From the NCBI GenBank assembly GCA_016223135.1, contig JACRPQ010000005.1, positions 62,001 through 126,000 of the forward strand: a stretch of DNA of 64,000 nucleotides. Reading direction: 5' to 3'. The DNA comes from Chloroflexota bacterium. GTDB taxonomy: Bacteria > Chloroflexota > Anaerolineae > Anaerolineales > Villigracilaceae. The notes under the pieces are model-generated. The model ran no database searches. It was not told the origin of the DNA and was given only the letters and a program-made list of their open reading frames with translations. Position numbers and translations under genes: made by a program. Within the stretch, counting starts at the first letter, position 1. The number at the start of each line of letters is the position of its first letter. Shown here one piece after another: positions 23,193-32,102 of the stretch.

Positions 23193-26100
23193 AACGACGA
23201 AGAACGCGCAAAACGCATCAAACGACTGCTGGACTCGGAAGCCGAAACGCGGGCGGAGCCTCCCTTTGAGCCGGATCAGGACGAAGCCTCTCAGGAAGGA
23301 ACCACACGAGCCAGCGCCCCGCGCCCCACGCCGACTCCTCCGCCTCCCATCGCGCTGGACAAAGACAACATGCCCTTGCCGCGCCGCGTGGACCAGGTGG
23401 ACTTGGGCAGCACCCGCGTCTCGCCTGCCGCCTACGAACCAGCCAGCCGCCCTGTCAACGGCATTTCACAGCCTCGCAGCGCCTCCACGCCGCGCCCCAG
23501 CCAGCCGCCTCCCATCCGCCCAACCATTTCGCTGAACTGGCTGGGAGGTTCGTGGGGTTGTCTGCTGCGGGCGTTCATCTTTTCCCTGTTTGGACTCGTC
23601 GTCCTTGCCATCATTGGCGCGTCGGCGTTGATGATCACCTACTACCGCATCGCCCGCACCCTCCCCAGCGTGGACGACCTCCGCAACCGCGCCTCGCAAT
23701 TCGAGACCACCCGCATCCTTGACCGTTACGGCAACCCGCTCTACGAAATTCTCGACCCCAACGCCGGACGCCGCACCTACGTCCCCCTCGACAAAATCTC
23801 CCCGGCGCTCGTCGCAGCGACGATAGCCACCGAAGACCAGGACTTCTACACCCACCCCGGCTTCGACCCGCTGGCAATCCTGCGCGCCCTGTGGGTCAAC
23901 TATCGCACCGGCGGCGAAGGCGGAGGCGCCTCCACCATCACCCAGCAGTTGGCGCGTGCGCTCCTGCTTTCCCCCGAGGAACGCGCCCAGCGGACGTATC
24001 AGCGCAAGGCGCGTGAAATCATCCTCGCTGCCGAAATCACCCGCCGCTACTCCAAAGACGAAATCCTCGAACTCTACCTGAACGAAATCTACTACGGCAA
24101 CCTTGCCTACGGCATCGAAGCCGCCGCCGAAACCTACTTCGGCAAGACCGCCAACCAACTCACTCTGGCAGAAGCCTCCCTCCTGGCGGGTCTTCCCCAA
24201 TCCCCCGCAGTCTATGACATCTACACCAACCGCGACGTGACCCTGCGCCGCCAGCAGCAAGTGCTTGTTCTAATGTATGAATTGAGCCAACAGCGAGGCT
24301 GCATCGAAGTCAGCAACAGCGAGACGCCCATTTGCGTGGACGCCCAGACCATCCTCAACGCCGCCGACGAAATGAAAGCCCGCACCTTCGCCGCCCCCAA
24401 CATTGACGCCCGCTACCCGCACTGGGTCAACTTCGTCCGCTCGCAGTTGGAAACGCAATACGACGCGCAAACCATCTACCGCTCCGGCTTCATCGTTTAC
24501 ACCACCCTCGACCCCAACTTGCAGAACGAGGCGCAGCGCCTGGTCACCGAACAGGTGGCGGCGCTTGCCGACAAAAACGCCCGCAACGGCGCATTAGTCG
24601 CCATCAAACCCTCCACCGGCGAAATCCTCGCCATGGTCGGCTCGCCCGATTTCAACAACGCCGCCATCTCCGGGCAGGTCAACATGGCGACCAGCTCCAC
24701 GCGCCAGCCGGGCTCCTCCATCAAACCCATCACCTACCTCGCCGCCTTTGAAAAAGGCTGGACCCCCGCCACCTGGATATGGGACGTCCCCACCGAATTC
24801 CCCGATGGCGCCAACCCGCCTTACGTCCCCAAAAACTACGACGACAAATTTCACGGCGGCATGACCGTCCGCACGGCGCTGGCAAATTCCTTCAACATTC
24901 CCGCCGTCAAAGCGCTGCAATTCGTCGGCGTCTATGACGACCCGAACACCCCCGAAAAAGACGGCATGATTGCCATGGCAGAACGCCTGGGCATCACCAG
25001 CCTGACCCGCCCCGACTACGGTCTCGCGCTGACGCTGGGCGGCGGCGAAGTCAGCCTGCTCGAGATGACCTCCGCCTTCTCCGTCTTCGCCAACGGCGGC
25101 AAAAAAGTTCCTCCCGTTGCCATTTTGAAAATTGTGGACTTCGAGGGCAACGTCATCTATGAATACCAGCCGCCCGAAGGCGAACAAGTCATTCGCCCTG
25201 AACATGCCTTCCTCATCTCCTCCATCCTCTCCGATAACGAAGCCCGCTCGTGGATGTTCGGGCGTAACTCTGTCCTCAACCTGCCCTTCCCCGCCGCCGC
25301 CAAAACCGGCACCACCAACGACTTCCGCGACAACTGGACAATGGGCTACACCCCCGACCTTGCAGCCGGCGTGTGGGTGGGTAACGCCGACTACACCCCC
25401 ATGGTAAACACCACCGGCTTGAGCGGCGCCGCGCCCATCTGGTCGCAGTTCATGCAGTTCGCCGTGCCTTATGTGACGGGCAACAACCCGCGCCCCTTCG
25501 CCATTCCGCCCGGCATCACCGAACACATCATCTGCAACCTCTCCGGCGCCGAACCTTCGCAATGGTGCCGCGGCGGTCAGCGCAGCGAATTCTTCGCCAG
25601 CGACCAGCCTCCGCTTCCCCGCAGCCAGGACCTCCTCACCAAAACCACCATAGATACTTGGACCGGTCTCATCGCCGGCGACGCCTGCACCGACTACGCC
25701 AAAGAAGAAATGGTCATGAACGTGACCGACGAATGGGCGCGCAAATGGTTCAAGACGCCCGACGGACGCGCCTGGCTCGAAACGCACGACTTCCCCCGCA
25801 ACCCCTTCTTCAAACCCGAACGCGAATGTAGCGCCGACGACCCGCGCCCCATCCTGCAATTTGCCAACCTGCGCGAAAACCAGACCATCACCGAAACCTT
25901 GCTCGAAATTCGCGCCGTCATCAACGTCACCAAAGGCGACTTTACCGGCTGGCGGCTCGAATACGGCCGCGGCGACGACCCCGCCGAGTGGACGCTCCTC
26001 GCCGAAGGACGCAACAAATACGAACAGCCCGACATCATCTATACCTGGGACTTGCAGGAAGTCAAAGAAAGCCGCATCACCCTGCGCCTCTACCTCATGA

Positions 26101-26312
26101 ACGGAGAGGATTTCTACGCCGAAAAACGCATCTTCCTGACCCTCGAACTGCCCACCCCCACCCCCGAACCGACCCTCACCCCCACCCTTGTCCCGCCAAC
26201 GATAGCGCCCACCGAGACTCCCACTCCAACACCGTCGTTCACCCCGCCCCCCACCAACACGCCGCTGCCGCCTCCCACCGATACCCCCATCCCCCCCACT
26301 TCCACGCCATGA
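23187..26312 (+). CDS. Class A penicillin-binding protein (glycosyltransferase 51 + transpeptidase)
   Basis: 1041 residues, bifunctional peptidoglycan synthase. Order: a disordered acidic/Pro-rich cytoplasmic tail (1-125), membrane helix (about 130-155), GT51 domain with EDQDFYTHPGFDPLAILRA (about 214) and STITQQLARALLL, then the transpeptidase with SxxK in GSSIKP (nucleophile near 509), SFN as SxN, and KTGTTNDFRDNW (about 704). After it comes a beta-rich region and a Thr/Pro tail of about 55 residues. Longer than E. coli PBP1A. The start ATG lies in a repeat tract without a ribosome site. Its stop overlaps the next gene (ATGA). Confidence 0.93.
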   Translation: MTNDEERAKRIKRLLDSEAETRAEPPFEPDQDEASQEGTTRASAPRPTPTPPPPIALDKDNMPLPRRVDQVDLGSTRVSPAAYEPASRPVNGISQPRSASTPRPSQPPPIRPTISLNWLGGSWGCLLRAFIFSLFGLVVLAIIGASALMITYYRIARTLPSVDDLRNRASQFETTRILDRYGNPLYEILDPNAGRRTYVPLDKISPALVAATIATEDQDFYTHPGFDPLAILRALWVNYRTGGEGGGASTITQQLARALLLSPEERAQRTYQRKAREIILAAEITRRYSKDEILELYLNEIYYGNLAYGIEAAAETYFGKTANQLTLAEASLLAGLPQSPAVYDIYTNRDVTLRRQQQVLVLMYELSQQRGCIEVSNSETPICVDAQTILNAADEMKARTFAAPNIDARYPHWVNFVRSQLETQYDAQTIYRSGFIVYTTLDPNLQNEAQRLVTEQVAALADKNARNGALVAIKPSTGEILAMVGSPDFNNAAISGQVNMATSSTRQPGSSIKPITYLAAFEKGWTPATWIWDVPTEFPDGANPPYVPKNYDDKFHGGMTVRTALANSFNIPAVKALQFVGVYDDPNTPEKDGMIAMAERLGITSLTRPDYGLALTLGGGEVSLLEMTSAFSVFANGGKKVPPVAILKIVDFEGNVIYEYQPPEGEQVIRPEHAFLISSILSDNEARSWMFGRNSVLNLPFPAAAKTGTTNDFRDNWTMGYTPDLAAGVWVGNADYTPMVNTTGLSGAAPIWSQFMQFAVPYVTGNNPRPFAIPPGITEHIICNLSGAEPSQWCRGGQRSEFFASDQPPLPRSQDLLTKTTIDTWTGLIAGDACTDYAKEEMVMNVTDEWARKWFKTPDGRAWLETHDFPRNPFFKPERECSADDPRPILQFANLRENQTITETLLEIRAVINVTKGDFTGWRLEYGRGDDPAEWTLLAEGRNKYEQPDIIYTWDLQEVKESRITLRLYLMNGEDFYAEKRIFLTLELPTPTPEPTLTPTLVPPTIAPTETPTPTPSFTPPPTNTPLPPPTDTPIPPTSTP

Positions 26313-26506
26313 CAGCGCCCGACCGTTCCCTCCTCCGCCCCGGCATGACCGTCTGGATTGTGCTGAAACAGGATCAGCGCACCGGCAAACGCACCCGCGG
26401 CGTGATCAAAGATATTCTCACCAAATCCCCCCGCCATCCGCACGGAATCAAAGTCCGGCTGGAAAACGGCTTGGTCGGGCGTGTCCAGGCTATCGTCGAA
26501 GAATGA
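26309..26506 (+). CDS. YwbE family protein
   Basis: 65 residues. LRPGMTVWIVLKQDQRTGKRTRGVIKDILTKSPRHPHGIKVRLENGLVGRVQAIVEE is nearly the consensus of the YwbE (DUF2196) family, small KOW-like beta proteins of unknown function. ATG overlaps the PBP stop (ATGA) and its own stop overlaps the next start in the same way, so PBP, YwbE and lipoprotein are translationally coupled. This small gene is easy to miss because its frame is open far upstream in a frame antiphase to the PBP. Confidence 0.92.
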   Translation: MTAPDRSLLRPGMTVWIVLKQDQRTGKRTRGVIKDILTKSPRHPHGIKVRLENGLVGRVQAIVEE

Positions 26507-27558
26507 AGCGCAGAACCGTCCTCTTGTGGATTCTGGCGTCGTTGTTGATGACGGCATGTATGCCATCTGCCGTCGCGCCCATCCCCACGCTCGATTCCAA
26601 CGCCATCGGCACCTTCATCGTGCAAACCGCCCAAGCCGCCTCCGCGCAAACTCAGGCGGCAATCCCGCCCACTCCCACCATCACGCCCACTTTGCGGAGC
26701 ACCTTCACGCCCGAACCCACCGCTACCCCAGTTCCCTCCATTGTCTTCCCCACCCTGACCCCCATCCAGCGCGTGCAATATTACCGCGTTAAACATGATA
26801 ATCAGTTGGCGAGGTACGATTACAAATCGCGCACCGCCGCCAAAGACTGGGGCGGAATAAATCTCTTCACACCCGAAACGGTTCCGCTCTTCGTTCTGCC
26901 CAGCGAAGGAACAGGGACTCATCGCACAGTGGTGGACGGCAACTGGGAAATCTACATTAACTTTTTGAACAATAACAACGAAAAAAAATTGAGGTATCTC
27001 AAGGCGAACGACACCGCCCTTTTCAACGGCGCAGGCTTCCCCCAACTCGAAAGCCTGACGATGGGCGGCAATCTCATCACCCTGACCGAAATCCAAAACG
27101 GCTGGGGCAAGGTCAAAACCATTGACTACGCAAACCCCGGCAAGTTGAGGGATGTGGATTACTTCACCCGCCCCGACCTGGTACATAAATTTGTGGTGGT
27201 GGGATACGACCGGGACACCAAAACCACCTTCTGGGTCAACCCGCCGCATGGCGCCATCTACTGGCCCCTCGTCTCCAGCCGTCCGGTTTGGATTTCGCTG
27301 GAACGGCTGGAGCCCTTTCCCATTCTGCCAATGACAGTCAAGGCGAAAGTGACCCAGCCGATTCGCAAAACGCCAGCCGAAAACGGCGAAGAAACCGGCT
27401 TTGTACTGGGGGAAGGAGAGTCGGCGCGCATCGTGGAATACTATCCCTCCGGCTCGAACGTTTGGGGAAGGATTGCCGGCAGCGGATGGATTGCCCTCGT
27501 CCTCAACTGGAAATATCCCACCGACTGGTCCATGCAAACCCTGCCGCCTCCCCCCTGA
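26503..27558 (+). CDS. Lipoprotein with Thr/Pro spacer and SH3-like C-terminus
   Basis: 351 residues. Signal peptide ends LLMTAC, with Cys19 as likely lipidation site. A spacer rich in Thr and Pro follows (about 50-85). The central domain (about 95-280) is unrecognised. The last 60 residues (VTQPIRKTPAENGEETGFVLGEGESARIVEYYPSGSNVWGRIAGSGWIALVLNW) form a bacterial SH3-like beta domain, common in wall-binding proteins. Coupled to YwbE and PBP, suggesting a cell-wall role. Confidence 0.78.
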   Translation: MKRRTVLLWILASLLMTACMPSAVAPIPTLDSNAIGTFIVQTAQAASAQTQAAIPPTPTITPTLRSTFTPEPTATPVPSIVFPTLTPIQRVQYYRVKHDNQLARYDYKSRTAAKDWGGINLFTPETVPLFVLPSEGTGTHRTVVDGNWEIYINFLNNNNEKKLRYLKANDTALFNGAGFPQLESLTMGGNLITLTEIQNGWGKVKTIDYANPGKLRDVDYFTRPDLVHKFVVVGYDRDTKTTFWVNPPHGAIYWPLVSSRPVWISLERLEPFPILPMTVKAKVTQPIRKTPAENGEETGFVLGEGESARIVEYYPSGSNVWGRIAGSGWIALVLNWKYPTDWSMQTLPPPP

Positions 27559-27579
27559 CCTGAAAACGGTTTCAACAAA

Positions 27580-27613
27580 AAGAGCCTTCCTCATAGCGGA
27601 AGGCTCTTACTTT
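27580..27613. terminator. Bidirectional terminator
   Basis: Stem AAGAGCCTTCC / GGAAGGCTCTT with a 7-base loop, A-run before and T-rich after. It separates the convergent lipoprotein and coiled-coil genes. Confidence 0.87.
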
Positions 27614-27629
27614 TCGGCAAGCATCGTTT

Positions 27630-28100
27630 TCACAAGGCTTTGGAGTTTTTCTTCTCCAGTTCCTCCCGCAGGAGGCGGATGCCATTGGCAACCTGCTTGG
27701 AGATTTGTTCCAATTCATCCTGCAACTGGGTCAGGCTGTTCATGGCATAGGCGTCGGCGTCGGCGCGGATGGTTTCCGCCTCGGCGCGCGCCTGCGCGAC
27801 AATTTGTTCGGCGCGGCGTATGGCTTCCTGCGTAACCACTTCCCTGGCAATCAATTGGTCGGCTTTTTGGCGGGCAAGTTCGAGGGTGCGGTTTGCCTCC
27901 TCCTGCGCCTGGGCGAGCAGACGGTCGCGCTGACCGAGCAGCTGCTGCGCCCTCTTCACCTCTTCGGGAATGGCAATGCGCATCTGGTCAATGATGTCCA
28001 ACATGCGGTCTTCATCCACCATCACATTGCGCGTGAGGGGGATGGATCTGCTTTCGTTGAAGAGTTCTTCGAGCCGGTCGATTAATTGCAGGATGTCCAT
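27630..28100 (-). CDS. Coiled-coil protein (ATP synthase b/DivIVA-like)
   Basis: 156 residues, almost wholly helical. Residues 50-155 are an unbroken heptad region rich in Ala, Glu, Gln and Arg (RAQQLLGQRDRLLAQAQEEANRTLELARQKADQLI). The fold resembles F0F1 subunit b or DivIVA/stalk-type coiled coils, but there is no membrane helix and no ATP synthase genes adjoin. The N-terminal MDILQLIDRLEELFNESRSIPLTRNVMVDEDRMLDIIDQMRIAIPEEV is probably a folded dimerisation segment. Placed beside coaD and recG. AAGGAGA precedes ATG. Confidence 0.78.
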   Translation of the reverse strand: MDILQLIDRLEELFNESRSIPLTRNVMVDEDRMLDIIDQMRIAIPEEVKRAQQLLGQRDRLLAQAQEEANRTLELARQKADQLIAREVVTQEAIRRAEQIVAQARAEAETIRADADAYAMNSLTQLQDELEQISKQVANGIRLLREELEKKNSKAL

Positions 28101-28146
28101 GGCGTTCTCCTTCAGCCGAAGGAATGTGAAGCAATTCTAGCACAGA

Positions 28147-28665
28147 TTAATCGCGGAGCGAGTTGGGGAAGGAGTGCTGGTCGCCCTGTTCCATGATCTT
28201 TTTGCGGAAAGCCTCCTGCACAAAGGGCGGCACCATGCTGGAGACGTCGCCATTCAACATGGCAATTTCACGCACCGTAGTGGATGAAAGGAAGGTGTGT
28301 TCCTCGGCGGTGATGAGCGCCACAATTTCGATGTCGGGGGCGAGGCGATGATTCGCCAGCGCCATGCGAAACTCGAACTCAAAATCCGAAAATACGCGCA
28401 GCCCCCGCACGATGACCTGCGCGCCAATCTTACGGGCGTATTCCACCGTCAAGCCGCTGTAGCCGGCAACCTTGATTTTGGGGTTATCTTTGAACGCTTC
28501 GGCGACCAGCGCCATGCGTTCTTCCGGCGAGAACATCAGGGTTTTCAGCGGCTTGTCGTACACCGCCATAACCACTTCATCGAAAAGACGCGAGGCGCGC
28601 TCGGCAATATCCATGTGTCCGTAGTGGATGGGGTCGAACGTGCCGGGAAACAAGGCTCTGACCAT
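28147..28665 (-). CDS. coaD: Phosphopantetheine adenylyltransferase
   Basis: 172 residues, penultimate step of CoA synthesis: 4'-phosphopantetheine + ATP to dephospho-CoA. Motifs: GTFDPIHYGHMDI (T/HxGH nucleotide site, 8-20), VRGLRVFSDFEFEFRMALANHRLAPDIE and FLSSTTVRE (the SSTxVR nucleotide-binding element). Usual length about 160. It lies 36 bases after recG with a short repeat between them. Confidence 0.95.
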   Translation of the reverse strand: MVRALFPGTFDPIHYGHMDIAERASRLFDEVVMAVYDKPLKTLMFSPEERMALVAEAFKDNPKIKVAGYSGLTVEYARKIGAQVIVRGLRVFSDFEFEFRMALANHRLAPDIEIVALITAEEHTFLSSTTVREIAMLNGDVSSMVPPFVQEAFRKKIMEQGDQHSFPNSLRD

Positions 28666-28700
28666 GTAGTCTGATAGTCTCCAGTCTGATAGTCGGATAG
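28666..28700 (+). repeat. Short GTCTGATAGTC tract between recG and coaD
   Basis: GTAGTCTGATAGTCTCC then AGTCTGATAGTCGG: two and a half imperfect units of the word family seen at 22526-22685. It occupies the coaD 5' leader. Confidence 0.7.
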
Positions 28701-28701
28701 G

Positions 28702-31215
28702 TTAACTTACGTCGCCTTTGCCTTCGCCCCAGAAGCGGCGGAGCGATTCGGCAAGCAGGGCATGTTCAGGCAGACTCAAGTCCGCATCTTTCTCGAAGAC
28801 AGCCTGCGCCTGCGCCCGAGCCTTTTCAATCAATTGCAGGTCGGTGATGCTCGCCATGCGCAAGCCGCTGGCAAAGCCTGCCTGACGCGTCCCCAAAAAT
28901 TCGCCCGGTCCGCGCAGGTGCAGGTCTTTTTCGGCAAGGTAAAAGCCGTCGTTGGATTCTGCCATGATTTGCAGACGTTCGTTTTCCGTCGCGTCCTCCC
29001 GCGTGGGGATGAGCAGGCAATAGGATTGCGCCGCGCCGCGTCCCACGCGCCCGCGCAGTTGATGCAGTTGCGCCAGTCCGAAACGGTCTGCGCCTTCGAT
29101 GAGCATCACGGTGGCGTTTGGCACGTCCACGCCCACTTCCACGACGGTGGTCGAAACGAGGATGTCGTATTGCCGATCGCGGAATTTGAGCATGACCTCG
29201 TCCTTTTCGGCGGGACGCATTTTGCCGTGCAACAAGCCCAGCCGCAAATCGGGGAAGACTTCCTTCGAGAGGGTCTCGAAGTCGTCCACGGCGGCGCGGG
29301 CATTGATTTTTTCGCTCTCTTCGATGAGCGGGTAGATGATGAACGCCTGTCTGCCGTCCTGAATCTGGCTGCGGATGAGGGTAAAGGCGCGCTCGCGTTC
29401 CTGCGGACGAAGGACGTAGGTGTGAACCGGCTGACGCCCGGCGGGCATCTCATCCATCACTGAAAGGTCGAGGTCGCCGTAGATGGTGAGGGCAAGGGAG
29501 CGCGGGATGGGGGTGGCGGTCATCACCAGCAGGTGCGGGTTGGTGCCTTTGCTGCGCAGTTCCGCGCGCTGTTCCACGCCGAAGCGGTGCTGTTCATCAA
29601 TGACGACGAATTGCAAGTCGGCAAACTGGACATTGGGTTCGATGACGGCGTGGGTGCCGATGACCAATTTGATGGAGTTATCTGCCAGCCCGGCGCGGAT
29701 TTCCTCTTTTTCAGCATCGGGGGTATCGCCCACCAGCAGACGTATCTCGCCCGGCTGAAGGAACGACTTGAGCAGATTGGAGAAGTTGCGGTAGTGTTGT
29801 TCCGCCAGGATGGAGGTGGGCGCCATGACGGCGGCTTGCGCGCCAGCCGAGGTGACGATGGTAGCGGCGGCGGCAGCGACGACGGTCTTGCCTGAGCCAA
29901 CATCGCCCTGCAGGAGGCGGTTCATGGGTTTGCCGGAATTGAGGTCCGCGCGGATTTCGGCGATGGCGCGCTGTTGGGCGGAAGTCAGGGTGAAGGGCAG
30001 GCTGGTCTTGAGCGTATCCAGCCATTCGTCGGAGACCGGGAAGCGCCGCCCTTCGAGGGAGAGCCAGTCGCGTCTTTGGCGGAGCACTCCCATTTGCAGA
30101 TAGAAGATTTCGTCGAAGGCGAGGCGTTCGCGCGCGGCTTTGAGTTTTTCCTGCGTATCGGGAAAGTGAATTTGCAGTAACGCTTCGCCCAGCGGCATGA
30201 GCCCTGCTGCGCGGCGCACGCTTTCGGGGAGGGGATCCGGCACGGCAGGCGCCCAATAGGTGACGACATCCCACATCCGTGCGCGGAGCCATTTCTGTGT
30301 AATACGTTCGGCAAGGGGATAAATGGGGACAATACGGTTGGTGTTCAGGCTTTCAGCATCCACGGCTTCATGCTCTGGATTGTTCATCACAAGCCGCCCC
30401 AGGTACTGATCCACTTTACCGGAAACAGCAAAGGCGTCGCCCGGTTTGAAGCGGTTGGCAAGCCACGGTTGATTGAAGAAACTTAAACGCAGGGCGCCCG
30501 TGCCGTCGCTGAGGATGACTTCGACCAGCGATGCTTTGCCGCCGCGGATGGTGCGCAAGTGTACATTTTGGATGGTGCCGATAACGGTCACCTGTTCGCC
30601 GTAAAATAAATTTTTGATGGGTTTGAGTTGGGTGTAATCGTCGTAGCGGCGGGGGTAGTAGTGGAGCATGTCGCCGAGGGTGTATAGCCCCAATTTGGCA
30701 AGCGACTCGGCGTTTTTGGGTCCTATCCCCTGCAAGACGGTCAATTTGGCATCGAGGGCGGCAGGGGTAGCGGAGGTTTTTGCGCCCACCACAGTTTCCG
30801 AGCGGGGCGCGGCGGGCGGGCGCGGCTTCACCGCAGCCGGAGCAGGAGCGCCTTGCAGGCGTTGCTCACGCGGTTCTTGTTTTACAGGCGGCTGTGAGGG
30901 GGATGAAGCCGGCTTTGGCTGACCTTCGGCTTTATTTGCATCGCGCGGTTTTTGCTGCGCTTCGGGGTAGGTATCGCCGATGCGCTTCCATAACCCTTTC
31001 AACACGTCGGCGCGGGATTGAGGGCTGAGTCCTTCATAGGAACGGAGACGCTGCACGACTGCCTGGATGACTTCCTCTTGAATCCCGTCGGCGCGGGCTT
31101 CTCCCACCCAATAATCGAGCATTTTAGCAAGTCCGCCGATGACGGCGGTGTTGTTGTAGCCGTTGTCGCGTTCGAGGCGGAAAAATTTGCGTAAGTTTTC
31201 AAGGGATTGCTGCAT
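28702..31215 (-). CDS. recG: ATP-dependent DNA helicase RecG
   Basis: 837 residues, longer than E. coli RecG (693) because of an N-terminal region of about 150 residues with Pro/Ala-rich linker. Then come the wedge/OB domain (GEQVTVIGTIQNVHLRTIRGGKASLVEVILSDGTG), helicase domain 1 with Walker A QGDVGSGKTVVA (about 435) and DEQHRFG (about 537), and domain 2 with GRVGRGAAQSYCLL, TRIP-type signals and the C-terminal LHLRGPGEFLGTRQAG. It reverses stalled forks and branch-migrates Holliday junctions. ATG lies 7 bases after TAAAAT, no ribosome site. Confidence 0.95.
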   Translation of the reverse strand: MQQSLENLRKFFRLERDNGYNNTAVIGGLAKMLDYWVGEARADGIQEEVIQAVVQRLRSYEGLSPQSRADVLKGLWKRIGDTYPEAQQKPRDANKAEGQPKPASSPSQPPVKQEPREQRLQGAPAPAAVKPRPPAAPRSETVVGAKTSATPAALDAKLTVLQGIGPKNAESLAKLGLYTLGDMLHYYPRRYDDYTQLKPIKNLFYGEQVTVIGTIQNVHLRTIRGGKASLVEVILSDGTGALRLSFFNQPWLANRFKPGDAFAVSGKVDQYLGRLVMNNPEHEAVDAESLNTNRIVPIYPLAERITQKWLRARMWDVVTYWAPAVPDPLPESVRRAAGLMPLGEALLQIHFPDTQEKLKAARERLAFDEIFYLQMGVLRQRRDWLSLEGRRFPVSDEWLDTLKTSLPFTLTSAQQRAIAEIRADLNSGKPMNRLLQGDVGSGKTVVAAAAATIVTSAGAQAAVMAPTSILAEQHYRNFSNLLKSFLQPGEIRLLVGDTPDAEKEEIRAGLADNSIKLVIGTHAVIEPNVQFADLQFVVIDEQHRFGVEQRAELRSKGTNPHLLVMTATPIPRSLALTIYGDLDLSVMDEMPAGRQPVHTYVLRPQERERAFTLIRSQIQDGRQAFIIYPLIEESEKINARAAVDDFETLSKEVFPDLRLGLLHGKMRPAEKDEVMLKFRDRQYDILVSTTVVEVGVDVPNATVMLIEGADRFGLAQLHQLRGRVGRGAAQSYCLLIPTREDATENERLQIMAESNDGFYLAEKDLHLRGPGEFLGTRQAGFASGLRMASITDLQLIEKARAQAQAVFEKDADLSLPEHALLAESLRRFWGEGKGDVS

Positions 31216-31222
31216 GGAGAGT

Positions 31223-31228
31223 ATTTTA
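31223..31228 (-). promoter_or_regulatory. -10 box for a leaderless recG transcript
   Basis: TAAAAT on the minus strand, 7 bases before the ATG. Confidence 0.45.
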
Positions 31229-31265
31229 TCATGGGGTTAATCAAAGACTTCCGAAGTCTTGCGGA

Positions 31266-32102
31266 TCACTTCCTCACTGCCGCAAACCCCAAACCGTTGG
31301 GACCGACGTGCGTGCCGATGACCGGCGTTACATTAACAAGCAGGATTTCGCGCGGCATGGACTGGCTGGCGGTTTGCATCACATTATTGAGAAAATCCCT
31401 GGCGCGGGCTTCGGCGCCGGTGTGGAGAATGGCGAGCCGTTCGAGTTCGCCTTCCTGCAGGAGAAGAGTGAGCAGACGTTCGGCGGCTTGTTTTGTCGTC
31501 CGCACGGCGCCGGCGGGTTTGACTTCACCCTCCGTCAGTTCGATGAGCGGTTTGATGGAGAGCAGTCCGCCTAGGGCGGCGATGACACCGGGCACGCGCC
31601 CGCTGCGTTTGAGGTTTTCGAGCGTGTCGAGCGCGGCATAGACCTTGAGACGCTTCCGCGTGGATTCGATGGTTTGCAGCACCGCTTCGAGTCCGTTCTC
31701 GGCGGCTTCCGCGGCGGCAAGCACCTGGAAGCCCAAGCCGAGGGAGAGGGAGGCGCTGTCGAGGATGGTGATTTTGCCGGGGAAATCCTGCGCCGCCTGG
31801 CGGGCGGAGTTGATGATGGTGGTCAGCGTGGAGGCGGCGTGAATGGAGAGGACATGGTCACAGCCGCGCGAGAGGAGAGAGTCGTAGCGGGCGGCGAAGT
31901 CGCCGATGGAGGGCGCGGCAGTTGTCGGCGGAGTCTGAAGCGTGTTCAGTCGTTTGTAGAATTCGTCGCGCGAGATGCCCTGCCCGTCGGCGTATTCTTG
32001 TCCATCCAAAACCAGCAGGGATGGAATAACTTCGAGTTCATGTTGTTCGATGAGATGAGGGGGAAGGTCGGAGGTTGAATCGGTGACGATGCCAAGTTTC
32101 AT
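31266..32102 (-). CDS. DegV family fatty-acid-binding protein
   Basis: 278 residues. KLGIVTDSTSDLPPHLIEQHELEVIPSLLVLDG at the N-terminus, DHVLSIHAASTLTTIINSARQAA in the middle, and the C-terminal LVNVTPVIGTHVGPNGLGFAAV are the three conserved DegV blocks. In Firmicutes such proteins (FakB) present fatty acids to the FakA kinase. It is next to plsY, the acyltransferase that uses acyl-phosphate, which fits a role in fatty-acid incorporation; fakA is not in the window. Start overlaps the plsY stop (ATGA). Confidence 0.92.
   Translation of the reverse strand: MKLGIVTDSTSDLPPHLIEQHELEVIPSLLVLDGQEYADGQGISRDEFYKRLNTLQTPPTTAAPSIGDFAARYDSLLSRGCDHVLSIHAASTLTTIINSARQAAQDFPGKITILDSASLSLGLGFQVLAAAEAAENGLEAVLQTIESTRKRLKVYAALDTLENLKRSGRVPGVIAALGGLLSIKPLIELTEGEVKPAGAVRTTKQAAERLLTLLLQEGELERLAILHTGAEARARDFLNNVMQTASQSMPREILLVNVTPVIGTHVGPNGLGFAAVRK

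Noticed and set aside
24594-25859. 421-codon minus-strand frame inside the PBP gene
   Set aside because: Gly/Val/Asp-rich shadow of the transpeptidase domain.
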